Source: Rattus norvegicus
Lineage: Eukaryota > Chordata > Mammalia > Rodentia > Muridae
Assembly (NCBI RefSeq): GCF_036323735.1
Contig: NC_086022.1
Location: 73,331,702-73,395,701 of the forward strand
Reading direction: 5' to 3'
Length of the DNA stretch: 64,000 nucleotides
Position 1 is the stretch's first letter. The number at the start of each line of letters is the position of its first letter. A program made the translations under genes and the position numbers. Below, piece after piece: positions 13,181 to 24,039 of this stretch. The notes beneath the pieces were generated by a model. That model searched no databases. It was not told the origin of the DNA and saw only the letters and a program-made list of their open reading frames with translations.

Positions 13181-13372
13181 AGACACAGGCCCACAGGAAC
13201 AGCTGAAGACCTGTAGAGAGGAAAAACTACACGCCCAAAAGCAGAACACTCTGTCCCCAGAACTGACTGAAAGAGAGGAAAACAGGTCTATAGCACTCCT
13301 GACACACAGGCTTATAGGACAGTCTAGCCACTGTCAGAAATAGCAGAACAAAGTAACACTAGAGATAATCTG
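12087..13372 (+). promoter_or_regulatory. LINE-1 copy A 5'UTR, internal promoter region with two monomers
   Basis: The segment acccaaccgcctggtcaggt occurs at 12087 and again at 12692, a period of 605 bp. The second unit stays similar until about 13180, then gives way to the unique leader before ORF1. Rodent LINE-1 copies carry their RNA polymerase II promoter in such GC-rich repeated 5' ends. No start site can be read from sequence alone. The open frames over this region on both strands are by-products of GC-richness. Confidence 0.8.
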
Positions 13373-14446
13373 ATGGCGAGAGGCAAGCGCAGGAACCCAA
13401 GCAACAGAAACCAAGACTACATGCCATCATCGGAGCCCAATTCTCCCACCAAAACAAACATGGAATATCCAAACACACCAGAAAAGCAAGATCTAGTTTC
13501 AAAATCATATTTGATCATGATGCTGGAGGACTTCAAGAAAGACATGAACACACTTAGGGAAACACAGGAAAACATTAATAAACAAGTAGAAGCCTACAGA
13601 GAGGAATCGCAAAAATCCCTGAAAGAATTCCAGGAAAACACAATCAAACAGTTGAAGGAATTAAAAATGGAAATAGAAGCAATCAAGAAAGAACACATGG
13701 AAACAACCCTGGATATAGAAAACCAAAAGAAGAGACAAGGAGCTGTAGATACAAGCTTCACCAACAGAATACAAGAGATGGAAGAGAGAATCTCAGGAGC
13801 AGAAGATTCCATAGAAATCATTGACTCAACTGTCAAAGATAATGTAAAGCGGAAAAAGCTACTGGTCCAAAACATACAGGAAATCCAGGACTCAATGAGA
13901 AGATCAAACCTAAGGATAATAGGTATAGAAGAGAGTGAAGACTCCCAGCTCAAAGGACCAGTAAATATCTTCAACAAAATCATAGAAGAAAACTTCCCTA
14001 ACCTAAAAAAAGAGATACCCACAGGCATACAAGAAGCCTACAGAACTCCAAATAGATTGGACCAGAAAAGAAACACCTCCCGTCACATAATTGTCAAAAC
14101 ACCAAACGCACAAAATAAAGAAAGAATATTAAAAGCAGTAAGGGAAAAAGGTCAAGTAACATATAAAGGGAGACCTATCAGAATCACACCAGACTTCTCG
14201 CCAGAAACTATGAAGGCCAGAAGATCCTGGACTGATGTCATACAGACCCTAAGAGAACACAAATGCCAGCCCAGGTTACTGTATCCTGCAAAACTCTCAA
14301 TTAACATTGATGGAGAGACCAAGATATTCCATGACAAAACCAAATTTACACAATATGTTTCTACAAATCCAGCACTACAAAGGATAATAAATGGTAAAGC
14401 CCAACATAAGGAGGCAAGCTATACCCTAGAAGAAGCAAGAAACTAA
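13373..14446 (+). CDS. LINE-1 ORF1p, RNA-binding chaperone (copy A)
   Basis: 357 residues, starting at ATG 13373 (MARGKRRNPSNRNQDY). ORF1p trimerises, coats LINE-1 RNA and acts as a nucleic acid chaperone in the cytoplasmic ribonucleoprotein. Visible order: a basic N-terminus (1-15), a charged helical region likely to form the coiled coil (about 50-155, rich in E, K and Q), an RRM-like domain starting near NLRIIGIEE (179-187) with RHIIVKTPN (237-245), and a basic C-terminal domain with KARRSW (281-286). There is no internal stop. The length equals that of copy B ORF1p, so the frame is probably full length. ORF2 follows after 59 bases. Confidence 0.95.
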   Translation: MARGKRRNPSNRNQDYMPSSEPNSPTKTNMEYPNTPEKQDLVSKSYLIMMLEDFKKDMNTLRETQENINKQVEAYREESQKSLKEFQENTIKQLKELKMEIEAIKKEHMETTLDIENQKKRQGAVDTSFTNRIQEMEERISGAEDSIEIIDSTVKDNVKRKKLLVQNIQEIQDSMRRSNLRIIGIEESEDSQLKGPVNIFNKIIEENFPNLKKEIPTGIQEAYRTPNRLDQKRNTSRHIIVKTPNAQNKERILKAVREKGQVTYKGRPIRITPDFSPETMKARRSWTDVIQTLREHKCQPRLLYPAKLSINIDGETKIFHDKTKFTQYVSTNPALQRIINGKAQHKEASYTLEEARN

Positions 14447-14505
14447 TCGTCTTGGCAACAAAACAAAGAGAATGAAAGCACACAAACATAACCTCACATA
14501 CAAAT

Positions 14506-17500
14506 ATGAATATAACGGGAAGCAATAATCACTATTCCTTAATATCTCTCAATATCAATGGCCTCAACTCCCCAATAAAAAGACATAGATTAACAAACTG
14601 GATACGCAACGAGGACCCTGCATTCTGCTGCCTACAGGAAACACACCTCAGAGACAAAGACAGACACTACCTCAGAGTGAAAGACTGGAAAACAACTTTC
14701 CAAGCAAATGGTCAGAAGAAGCAAGCTGGAGTAGCCATTCTAATATCAAATAAAATCAATTTCCAACTAAAAGTCATCAAAAAAGATAAGGAAGGACACT
14801 TCATATTCATCAAAGGAAAAATCAACCAAGATGAACTCTCAATCCTAAATATCTATGCCACAAATAAAAGGGCACCTACATACGTAAAAGAAACCTTACT
14901 AAAGCTCAAAACACACATTGCATCTCACACAATAATAGTGGGAGATTTCAACACCCCACTCTCATCAATGGACAGATCATGGAAACAGAAATTAAACAGA
15001 GACGTAGACAGACTAAGAGAAGTCATGAGCCAAATGGACTTAACGGATATTTATAGAACATTCTATCCTAAAGCAAAAGGATATACCTTCTTCTCAGCTC
15101 CTCATGGTACTTTCTCCAAAATTGACCATATAATTGGTCAAAAAACGGGCCTTAACAGGTACAGAAAGATAGAAATAATCCCATGCGTGCTATCGGACCA
15201 CCACGGCCTAAAACTGGTCTTCAATAACAATAAGGGAAGAATGCCCACATATACGTGGAAATTGAACAATGCTCTACTCAATGATAACCTGCTCAAGGAA
15301 GAAATAAAGAAAGAAATTAAAAACTTTTTAGAATTTAATGAAAATGAAGATACAACATACTCAAACTTATGGGACACAATGAAAGCTGTGCTAAGAGGAA
15401 AACTCATAGCGCTGAGTGCCTGCAGAAAGAAACAGGAAAGAGCGTATGTCAGCAGCTTGACAGCACACCTAAAAGCTCTAGAACAAAAAGAAGCAAATAC
15501 ACCCAGGAGGAGTAGAAGGCAGGAAATAATCAAACTCAGAGCTGAAATCAACCAAGTAGAAACAAAAAGGACCATAGAAAGAATCAACAGAACCAAAAGT
15601 TGGTTCTTTGAGAAAATCAACAAGATAGATAAACCCTTAGCCAGACTAACGAGAGGACACAGAGAGTGTGTACAAATTAACAAAATCAGAAATGAAAAGG
15701 GAGACATAACTACAGATTCGGAGGAAATTCAAAAAATCATCAGATCTTACTATAAAAACCTATATTCAACAAAATTTGAAAATCTTCAGGAAATGGACAA
15801 TTTCCTAGACAGATACCAGGTATCGAAGTTAAATCAGGAACAGATAAACCAGTTAAACAACCCCATAACTCCTAAGGAAATAGAAGCAGTCATTAAAGGT
15901 CTCCCAACCAAAAACAGCCCAGGTCCAGACGGGTTTAGTGCAGAATTCTATCAAACCTTCATAGAAGACCTCATACCAATATTATCCAAACTATTCCACA
16001 AAATTGAAACAGATGGAGCCCTACCGAATTCCTTCTACGAAGCCACAATTACTCTTATACCTAAACCACACAAAGACACAACAAAGAAAGAGAACTTCAG
16101 ACCAATTTCCCTTATGAATATCGACGCAAAAATACTCAATAAAATTCTGGCAAACCGAATTCAAGAGCACATCAAAACAATCATCCACCATGATCAAGTA
16201 GGCTTCATCCCAGGCATGCAGGGATGGTTTAATATACGGAAAACCATCAACGTGATCCATTATATAAACAAACTGAAAGAACAGAACCACATGATCATTT
16301 CATTAGATGCTGAGAAAGCATTTGACAAAATTCAACACCCCTTCATGATAAAAGTCCTGGAAAGAATAGGAATTCAAGGCCCATACCTAAACATAGTAAA
16401 AGCCATATACAGCAAACCAGTTGCTAACATTAAACTAAATGGAGAGAAACTTGAAGCAATCCCACTAAAATCAGGGACTAGACAAGGCTGCCCACTCTCT
16501 CCCTACTTATTCAATATAGTTCTTGAAGTTCTAGCCAGAGCAATCAGACAACAAAAGGAGATCAAAGGGATACAGATCGGAAAAGAAGAGGTCAAAATAT
16601 CACTATTTGCAGATGACATGATAGTATATTTAAGTGATCCCAAAAGTTCCACCAGAGAACTACTAAAGTTGATAAACAACTTCAGCAAAGTGGCTGGGTA
16701 TAAAATTAACTCAAATAAATCAGTTGCCTTCCTCTATACAAAAGAGAAACAAGCCGAGAAAGAAATTAGGGAAACGACACCCTTCATAATAGACCCAAAT
16801 AATATAAAGTACCTCGGTGTGACTTTAACCAAGCAAGTAAAAGATCTGTACAATAAGAACTTCAAGACACTGAGGAAAGAAATTGAAGAAGACCTCAGAA
16901 GATGGAAAGATCTCCCATGCTCATGGATTGGCAGGATTAATATGGTAAAAATGGCCATTTTACCAAAAGCAATCTACAGATTCAATGCAATCCCCATCAA
17001 AATACCAATCCAATTCTTCAAAGAGTTAGACAGAACAATTTGCAAATTCATCTGGAATAACAAAAAACCCAGGATAGCTAAAGCTATCCTCAACAATAAA
17101 AGGACTTCAGGGGGAATCACTATCCCTGAACTCAAGCAGTATTACAGAGCAATAGTGATAAAAACTGCATGGTATTGGTACAGAGACAGACAGATAGACC
17201 AATGGAATAGAATGGAAGACCCAGAAATGAACCCACACACCTATGGTCACTTGATTTTTGACAAAGGAGCCAAAACCATCCAATGGAAAAAAGATAGCAT
17301 TTTCAGCAAATGGTGCTGGTTCAACTGGAGGGCAACATGTAGAAGAATGCAGATCGATCCATCCTTATCACCCTGTACAAAGCTTAAGTCCAAGTGGATC
17401 AAGGGCCTCCACATCAAACCAGACACACTCAAACTAATAGAAGAAAAACTAGGGAAGCATCTGGAACACATGGGCACTGGAAAAAATTTCCTGAACAAAA

Positions 17501-18333
17501 CACCAATGGCTTATGCTCTAAGATCAAGAATCGACAAATGGGATCTCATAAAACTGCAAAGCTTCTGTAAGGCAAAGGACACTGTGGTTAGGACAAAACG
17601 GCAACCAACAGATTGGGAAAAGATCTTTACCAATCCTACAACAGATAGAGGCCTTATTTCCAAAATATACAAAGAACTCAAGAAGTTAGACCACAGGGAA
17701 ACAAATAACCCTATTAAAAAATGGGGTTCAGAGCTAAACAAAGAATTCACAGCTGAGGAATGCCGAATGGCGGAGAAACACCTAAAGAAATGTTCAACAT
17801 CTTTAGTCATAAGGGAAATGCAAATCAAAACAACCCTGAGATTTCACCTCACACCAGTGCGATTGGCTAAGATCAAAAACTCAGGAGACAGCAGATGCTG
17901 GCGAGGATGTGGAGAAAGAGGAACACTCCTCCATTGTTGGTGGGATTGCAGACTGGTAAAACCATTCTGGAAAGCAGTCTGGAGGTTCCTCAGAAAATTG
18001 GACGTTGAACTGCCTGAGGATCCAGCTATACCTCTCTTGGGCATATACCCAAAAGATGCCTCAACATATAAAAGAGACACGTGCTCCACTATGTTCATCG
18101 CAGCCTTATTTATAATAGCCAGAAGCTGGAAAGAACCCAGATGCCCTTCAACAGAGGAATGGATACAGAAAATGTGGTACATCTACACAATGGAATATTA
18201 CTCAGCTATCAAAAACAACGAGTTTATGAAATTCGTAGGCAAATGGTTGGAACTGGAAAATATCATCCTGAGTGAGCTAACCCAATCACAGAAAGACATA
18301 CATGGTATGCACTCATTGATAAGTGGCTATTAG
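14506..18333 (+). CDS. LINE-1 ORF2p, endonuclease and reverse transcriptase (copy A)
   Basis: 1275 residues without a stop, start MNITGSNNHYSL. ORF2p nicks genomic DNA at T-rich sites and copies LINE-1 or SINE RNA onto the nick. The N-terminal apurinic-type endonuclease has LNINGLN (15-21), QETHL with E45, GDFN with D147 and N149, IDH (206-208) and SDHHG (230-234). The reverse transcriptase has RQGCPLSPYLFN and the FADD motif at 701-704. A C-terminal cysteine motif C-x3-C-x7-H-x4-C starts at C1131 (CWRGCGERGTLLHCWWDC). All these residues are present, so the protein could be active. Whether it is needs a cell assay. Translation in LINE-1 follows ORF1 on the same RNA. Confidence 0.95.
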   Translation: MNITGSNNHYSLISLNINGLNSPIKRHRLTNWIRNEDPAFCCLQETHLRDKDRHYLRVKDWKTTFQANGQKKQAGVAILISNKINFQLKVIKKDKEGHFIFIKGKINQDELSILNIYATNKRAPTYVKETLLKLKTHIASHTIIVGDFNTPLSSMDRSWKQKLNRDVDRLREVMSQMDLTDIYRTFYPKAKGYTFFSAPHGTFSKIDHIIGQKTGLNRYRKIEIIPCVLSDHHGLKLVFNNNKGRMPTYTWKLNNALLNDNLLKEEIKKEIKNFLEFNENEDTTYSNLWDTMKAVLRGKLIALSACRKKQERAYVSSLTAHLKALEQKEANTPRRSRRQEIIKLRAEINQVETKRTIERINRTKSWFFEKINKIDKPLARLTRGHRECVQINKIRNEKGDITTDSEEIQKIIRSYYKNLYSTKFENLQEMDNFLDRYQVSKLNQEQINQLNNPITPKEIEAVIKGLPTKNSPGPDGFSAEFYQTFIEDLIPILSKLFHKIETDGALPNSFYEATITLIPKPHKDTTKKENFRPISLMNIDAKILNKILANRIQEHIKTIIHHDQVGFIPGMQGWFNIRKTINVIHYINKLKEQNHMIISLDAEKAFDKIQHPFMIKVLERIGIQGPYLNIVKAIYSKPVANIKLNGEKLEAIPLKSGTRQGCPLSPYLFNIVLEVLARAIRQQKEIKGIQIGKEEVKISLFADDMIVYLSDPKSSTRELLKLINNFSKVAGYKINSNKSVAFLYTKEKQAEKEIRETTPFIIDPNNIKYLGVTLTKQVKDLYNKNFKTLRKEIEEDLRRWKDLPCSWIGRINMVKMAILPKAIYRFNAIPIKIPIQFFKELDRTICKFIWNNKKPRIAKAILNNKRTSGGITIPELKQYYRAIVIKTAWYWYRDRQIDQWNRMEDPEMNPHTYGHLIFDKGAKTIQWKKDSIFSKWCWFNWRATCRRMQIDPSLSPCTKLKSKWIKGLHIKPDTLKLIEEKLGKHLEHMGTGKNFLNKTPMAYALRSRIDKWDLIKLQSFCKAKDTVVRTKRQPTDWEKIFTNPTTDRGLISKIYKELKKLDHRETNNPIKKWGSELNKEFTAEECRMAEKHLKKCSTSLVIREMQIKTTLRFHLTPVRLAKIKNSGDSRCWRGCGERGTLLHCWWDCRLVKPFWKAVWRFLRKLDVELPEDPAIPLLGIYPKDASTYKRDTCSTMFIAALFIIARSWKEPRCPSTEEWIQKMWYIYTMEYYSAIKNNEFMKFVGKWLELENIILSELTQSQKDIHGMHSLISGY

Positions 18334-19072
18334 CCCAAATGCTTGAATTACCCTAGATCCCTAGAACAAACGAAACTCAAGACGGATGATCAAAATGTGA
18401 ATGCTTCACTCCTTCTTTAAATGAGGAAAAAGAATACTCTTGGCAGGGAAGGGAGAGGCAAAGATTAAAACAGAGACTGAAGGAACACCCATTCAGAGCC
18501 TGCCCCACATGTGGCCCATACATATACAGCCACCCAATTAGACAAGATGGATGAAGCAAAGAAGTGCAGACCGACAGGAGCCGGATGTAGATCGCTCCTG
18601 AGAGACACAGCCAGAATACAGCAAATATAGAGGCGAATGCCAGCAGCAAACCACTGAACTGAGAATAGGTCCCCTATTGAAGGAATCAGAGAAAGAACTG
18701 GAAGAGCTTGAAGGGGCTCGAGACCCCAAAAGTACAACAATGCCAAGCAACCAGAGCTTCCAGGGACTAAGCCACTACCTAAAGACTATACATGGACTGA
18801 CCCTGGACTCTGACCCCATAGGTAGCAATGAATATCCTAGTAAGAGCACCAGTGGAAGGGGAAGCCCTGGGTCCTGCTAAGACTGAACCCCCAGTGAACT
18901 AGTCTATGGGGGGAGGGCGGCAATGGGGGGAGGGTTGGGAGGGGAACACCCATAAGGAAGGGGAGGGGGGATGGGGATGTTTGCCCGGAAACCGGGAAAG
19001 GGAATAACACTCGAAATGTATATAAGAAATACTCAAGTTAATAAAAAAAAAATCAAAAAAAATAAAATAAAA
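18334..19072 (+). other. LINE-1 copy A 3'UTR and A-rich tail
   Basis: It begins at the TAG of ORF2. A G-rich polypurine run lies at about 18905-18985, typical of rodent LINE-1 3'UTRs and able in principle to fold as G-quadruplexes. AATAAA at about 19039 is followed by an A-rich tail broken by single T and C bases. Open frames here on either strand are not genes. Confidence 0.85.
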
Positions 19073-19189
19073 TGATTATATGATCATTTTCAGCAAAGAT
19101 AACAATGTTATCAAAAAGCCTTTGTCTATTATGTGGAACTTGTAAAGGAGAAATAAAATACCAATCAGAGCAAAAAAAAAAAAACCATT

Positions 19190-19610
19190 TTGTCAATGAT
19201 ATCATATTGTACATATTACTGGTGTAGAATACCATCCACAAGTACAAGCTTTTGTTGAAAGAGTTCACCATACCCTGAAATGACAAATTATAAAATTAAA
19301 AAGGAGGAAAAGAGATGACCTTACACAGCCTGAATGGAGTTGGCATACCAGTCCCAGAGTAATATTGGCATAAGCATTATTTTTATTAATATTCTTAATT
19401 TACCACAAGGTGAAGTTATATGCAGAGCAGATAGACTCTTTATTGGACTTCTCCCTGAAGGCATGGAACAGACAATATGGATAAAAATTGCCCGAGTTGC
19501 TGAATGACAGGAAGGGACATTACTGTATGTAGGGGAGAGGGTTTTGTCTCCTTACAGGATTGGGGACAATTCTGGTCACCCAGGAGACGGAGCCAAGCAC
19601 AGAATGATAA
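19190..19610 (+). pseudogene. ERVK-type pol remnant, integrase end
   Basis: In the frame starting at 19212 the translation HITGVEYHPQVQAFVERVH matches the integrase segment that carries the last acidic residue of the DDE triad. It is followed by a stop, then a basic patch and ALFLLIFLI. A frameshift follows before a segment resembling the C-terminal SH3-like part. In intact betaretrovirus-like elements integrase inserts viral DNA into the host genome. Here stops and frameshifts make it inert. The rest of pol and gag is not in view to the left, where LINE-1 copy A sits. Confidence 0.7.
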
Positions 19611-21488
19611 GAACCGCTCCCTACCCTCAGAAGAAGCCAGTTTAACCAGCTACATTCTCTCCTGATGGATGTTTTCCGGAGATGAAGGAGGTGTCCTCCA
19701 TTACTGAGGCCCTGGCTTCTCTTAGTGTCGACAAACGACAACGGAGAAGGATCGATGCAGTGACAACCCCATTACCTAGGTGAAGCGATTAAGCACTGAA
19801 AGGAAAAATATGTTGTCTCCTACAAAAAGTCCTTTACTGCTGAGCACGTATTGTTAGCAGTGTGTGCTTTACTCACGGTTTCTTCTGTTGCGGCCAATGT
19901 GAGTTTTCAGGCTTATATTCCTTATCCACCTTTATTTGAACCTGCTACTTGGGGGGAAACAGATGTGGTTTTATACAACACCCCAAGCATTTTATCATCT
20001 CTTTGGAATCATTTGACCTTTTGAATAGACGTGATGGAGCTTTGTATAATTTTCCTTATGCTGGATTAAAGATGCCTTTGTGTTTAGGAAAGAGACCAGG
20101 CCTACAAATGGGTTATTAAAATTGGCGATTACCAGGAATAATTGTTACAGGCTCCAGGATTGACAGCTTGGTCTATAACCAAAATTGGAATAACATTACA
20201 TTTGTTAGTGAGCCAGTATATCCTACTTGTGCTTGGTTTACTTATGTAGGCTTAAAATATCTCCCATGCAATTGGAAATACTGCCCTGGCATGTTTCGAA
20301 AAATTATTCAAGATAAATGAATAAATTGGGGTCCTTATGGCCAATTATTAATACATGTTCAGAATGGAATGTTACCACTTGTGATTTGTCAAATGTGACT
20401 AGGATGAACTGAGAGGAGAATGAACGCCTTAATGGATGCTTGCTGATGGAATGTGAATATGGAGGCCTTGCTGATAATCGACTGGCCACTGTGGAAGATC
20501 CTACTGCGTTTCAAGCTCATTTGTGGAAGACTGTCACTGCATTAAAAGAAGGTGTGCTTGCTAATGGAAGCTTTTCTGGGACTGCTCAATCTGCCTCTCA
20601 GTATAATTTTACAACATTTAAGAAAGAAAAAGTTACTACTTGTATTCCTATGCCATATTTCTTTTTAATAGGTAGATTTAATTTTGCTAATGGATTTGCT
20701 TGTACTAACTGTCATTAGTATTCATGTATTAATTCATCTATTCAGTTTAATATAAATCAATATTCTATTATGATATTCAGCAAAAAATATATGTATGGAT
20801 GCCTGTTTATTTGAGACATCATTGGTCTCAAGATCCTCTTACTTATATGATTATTGAATTTTTTAATAATCTGCTGAGGAACAGTAAAAGAATTATTGGA
20901 GTTTGTAGCTACTATTTTAAGCCTTATTTCTGTTGCTACTTTGGCAGCCATTTCCAGCATAGCATTAAAAACATCTATTGAGACAAAGCATTTTGTTGAA
21001 GACTGGCATAAAGATTCACATGAGTTATGGATAGAGCAAACTAAAACTGATACTAGACTTCAACATCAAGTAGATGTTTCAAAACAAAAAGTAGAATGGT
21101 TGGGTCGAAAGAAGTTATTTATTGAAAAATATGAGGATTTAAGATATGATTGAAATCCTACTACTTTTATGTTAATAAATATATGGATAATGATACAGAA
21201 CATGATTGGAAGTTAATTCAAGCCTATTTGGAAGGTAATGAAAGTGCTACAAAAGTAATTAATGCCTTGAAATACGATGCTCGAATGTCTTTTGGTAAAC
21301 AGCTAGAAGATACTACCCCTATGGAAATAGCTAAATTATTGGCTGATCAATTGACAGGATTAGATCCCAAGGCTTGGCTTCAAAGGATTTTCCATAGCTT
21401 GGGAGGAGCTAGTTTTGCCATAATCTTATGTACATTATGTATTATGTTGCTTTATTTTTACATGATTAAACCCCTACAAAGACTTTAA
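19611..21488 (+). pseudogene. ERVK-type env remnant (surface and transmembrane parts)
   Basis: It follows the pol remnant on the same strand, as env does in a betaretrovirus-like provirus. The surface part is interrupted by several stops. Open stretches lie at about 20440-20718, 20896-21153 and 21150-21488. The transmembrane part shows a hydrophobic region rich in I, L, V and A near 20896-20975, a heptad-like helical stretch, and a terminal membrane anchor at about 21410-21475 followed by a short basic tail. The breaks between pieces rule out an intact glycoprotein. I saw no LTR on either side. An A-rich run at 21487-21506 could be a decayed polypurine tract. Confidence 0.7.
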
Positions 21489-23650
21489 AAAAAAAAAAAG
21501 AAAAGGATTAAGTATTAGGAAAGGTTTTAAATATGAGGGTATAATACCTGTAAAAAGAAAATAATTCCTCAAGGTGATTTATACCAAAGTGACTAAGAAT
21601 TTACCAATACTAAAAAGTTTTTGTAGTTTTCATTCAAATAGCACGGATCCTACTCTCATCAGCAAGACAGTGTTCTTAAATGTAGTAAGAAATCATCATA
21701 TGTAGATACACCCAAAGAGACTTATAGAACATCCGATAAGTAATGAAGTTTCAGGAAAAAGATAAATCATGCCATGATAGCTATAGTTTAAGATGCATTG
21801 GAATCAAAGACAAGTAAGAACATAGAAAAATGGCAACAATAACTATAAATATTTCATGAAGTTTCTATACAAGAGATCACTCACATAAAATTATAGGTAA
21901 ACTTATGCCATGAGGAATGAGGTACTAAATAAATGTAAAACAAAAAGCATCAACAATAGTACTGACTAGGACATATTAGTTATCTAAATCTGCTGAATTA
22001 ATAAGCTAACAAATATGTTAAGAAATATGCAAATTAAACGCTGAAAGTAATAGGAAGTATAAAGAGCCAAAGAAAATGTATTTGTTGGTAACTCAACAGG
22101 GTAGTTGCTCAAAGAGCAATCCAGGGGTGGCTGGGGATTCTTCACTCCTCTGATTCTCCTGCAAGCATCTCCAACAGCTCTATAATGTCTACCTGCAGAA
22201 GCATCCAGACAGCAGTCACCACCATTAGATCCCTACACCGCTCCCACACGGTGACCAGCATCCTCATAACTTCCACATCACTACCATCATTACTATCATT
22301 ACCAGTCCATGGCTATCAGCACCACCACCATCGCCGTTATCACTTACATTAAACTGATCCCCACCACTATCATCAACACCATGTTGCAGCTGCCACTTCA
22401 GCATGGCATAAAGCAAACCATGATGTGCCTGCTGCTGTGTACAAGGCCTACACATTTGCTGTGGGGAAACAAAGTGAAAACAATTTCTTCTTCGTTGAAT
22501 TACATGCTCCACCCTCCTAGAAATTTCAGAATCCTCAAGTTGGCACTCTTAAGCATGCCATATACCTCAACACAAATAGAACTGCAGATTGGGCTCTTAG
22601 GTGTTTATCAAAAATACACATTAAATGTTCTTATTTCTTTTCTACAAATTCTTAATTTACAAATATAACCCAACCAGATGACCTTCCAGATTTTTCTAAT
22701 TTTATTCTGTCTCAATCCTGGGATCCCTCTGTGAACCATGCAGAGACGAATGTTCATGTGAGAAAGTTGTTGTCCCTAAAACAGGTCATTTGATACATGG
22801 AAGTCCTCCATAAATAACTTCTTTCCTTTTCTGGACCCTTTGTTACAGCTTCCTCTTCAAGAGGCTCTCCCACCACAACAAGTTATTTAATAATACGACT
22901 TCTTAGGTTTCCCTTAGTTAACCAGAACAAACTCTATTGTGGTACCTTCAGAATGTCTTCCCCCTGCTCAAACTGTCAAGATTACCTACCAGGCCTATCA
23001 TCTCTCAACCTTCTGCATGTTACTTCTGGACTTTTCACACTAGGGGGTACTCTCTGTGTAGGGAGGAGGACTCTTGGTTTTGTGCACTGCTGCATGCTAT
23101 GCATACTGAGCACCACACAGTCATGACACTGCATGCCAACCGTGCATACACTCTGCCTAAGTGAGAGAATGTTGCTACAGGTGAAAGATTTGGTTTTCCT
23201 CCAAATATGTGTTTTGTATTGGTGTTTTTAAAATTTGCGACAACAAAATGTTGAATGGCTTTCAGTCAGGCAGGCAACAATTTCCTCATTCAATAGAGAG
23301 CATGGCAATCAAAAAGAATACTATGCAGACTGTTAAGCTTAATACACAGACTAAAGTGTATCAATGAAACCAATGTTTCAAGTTTAAAATAAAATAGGCT
23401 GTATTTTACTCTCAGAACCATTAGTACTTCCTGTTCTTTATAAGCTAACACGAGCCCAAGGCAATATATAGCATATTTCCTACACCCAGACCCGAGTTGT
23501 TCTAAACTCCTTGCTAAGAACATTTAGTTAAAGTATGTGAAGATTGCATCATGAAACGAATAATAATACTAAAATATGAAGATTTGGTCTCTCACACACC
23601 TCAGTCCCTGTTCTTCAAGTTATTGACATGAATCCTTTGCTAAAACAAGT
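21489..23650. other. Intron sequence, no recognised gene
   Basis: It may contain a decayed proviral 3' end just after env. A degenerate CAT/CAC-rich stretch lies at about 22258-22385. The remainder shows no SINE, LINE or exon that I can support. Confidence 0.5.
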
Positions 23651-23655
23651 CTGGA

Positions 23656-23838
23656 TTTTTATTTGTTTGTTTGTTTGTTGGTTGGTTCTTCAAGACATAG
23701 TTTCTCCATGTAGCCCCAGTTGCCCTGAAACTTGTTCTGTTTCATGCTGTTCTCCATGCTGACCTTGAACTCAGAGATACACTGGCTTCTGCCTTATGAA
23801 TGCTCAGATTAAAGGAGTGTGCTATTGCACTTGGCTAG
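23656..23838 (-). repeat. B1 SINE, minus strand
   Basis: It shows the complement of the B1 order: a T-rich tail with tttg units at 23659-23680, then gacatagtttctccatgtag, gaccttgaactcagaga, gctcagattaaaggagtg, and the head at ttggctagg. It is diverged. Confidence 0.85.
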
Positions 23839-23865
23839 GTGTGGTTATTTTTAAAAATAGAAAAC

Positions 23866-24031
23866 AAAAAAGGAAAGGAAGGGAAGGGAAGGAAGGAAAG
23901 GGAAAGAAAGGGAAGGAGAGGGAAGGAAAGGAAAGGAAAGGGAAGGGGAGGGGAGGGAAGGGAAGGGAAGGGAAGGGAAGGGGGAAAGAAGGGGAAAAGA
24001 AAGGTTAGGAAAGGAGAGGGAGAGGAAAGGA
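23866..24031. repeat. Polypurine (GGGAA/GGAAA)n tract
   Basis: About 165 bases almost entirely of A and G on the + strand, in ggaag, ggaaa and ggga units, directly after the B1 copy. Open frames on both strands (Lys/Gly/Glu-rich and Pro/Ser/Phe-rich) only reflect the repeat. Confidence 0.95.
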
Positions 24032-24039
24032 TGCCATCC

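Larger units (their letters stand above)
12087..19072 (+). mobile_element. Full-length young rat LINE-1 (copy A), both ORFs open
   Basis: A complete element: GC-rich 5'UTR with a 605-bp tandem repeat, ORF1 (357 aa), a 59-bp spacer, ORF2 (1275 aa), a 3'UTR with a G-rich polypurine run, an AATAAA at the 3' end and an impure A-rich tail. ORF lengths and spacer are identical to copy B at 42775-49625, and the proteins differ at only a small number of residues, so both are recent. It is antisense to Tpk1. I could not find a convincing target-site duplication: the left flank ends tttacgg and the right flank begins atgattatatg. Confidence 0.95.

Noticed and set aside
12081..13206. Several 60-130 residue open frames on both strands of the LINE-1 5'UTR
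   Set aside because: GC-rich, stop-poor repeated sequence. The same peptides recur because of the 605-bp tandem unit and differ by frameshifts between units.
20440..21488. A domesticated, still working env-type gene
   Set aside because: The surface and transmembrane parts are split by several stops and frame changes. Only short pieces are open and no single frame covers both.
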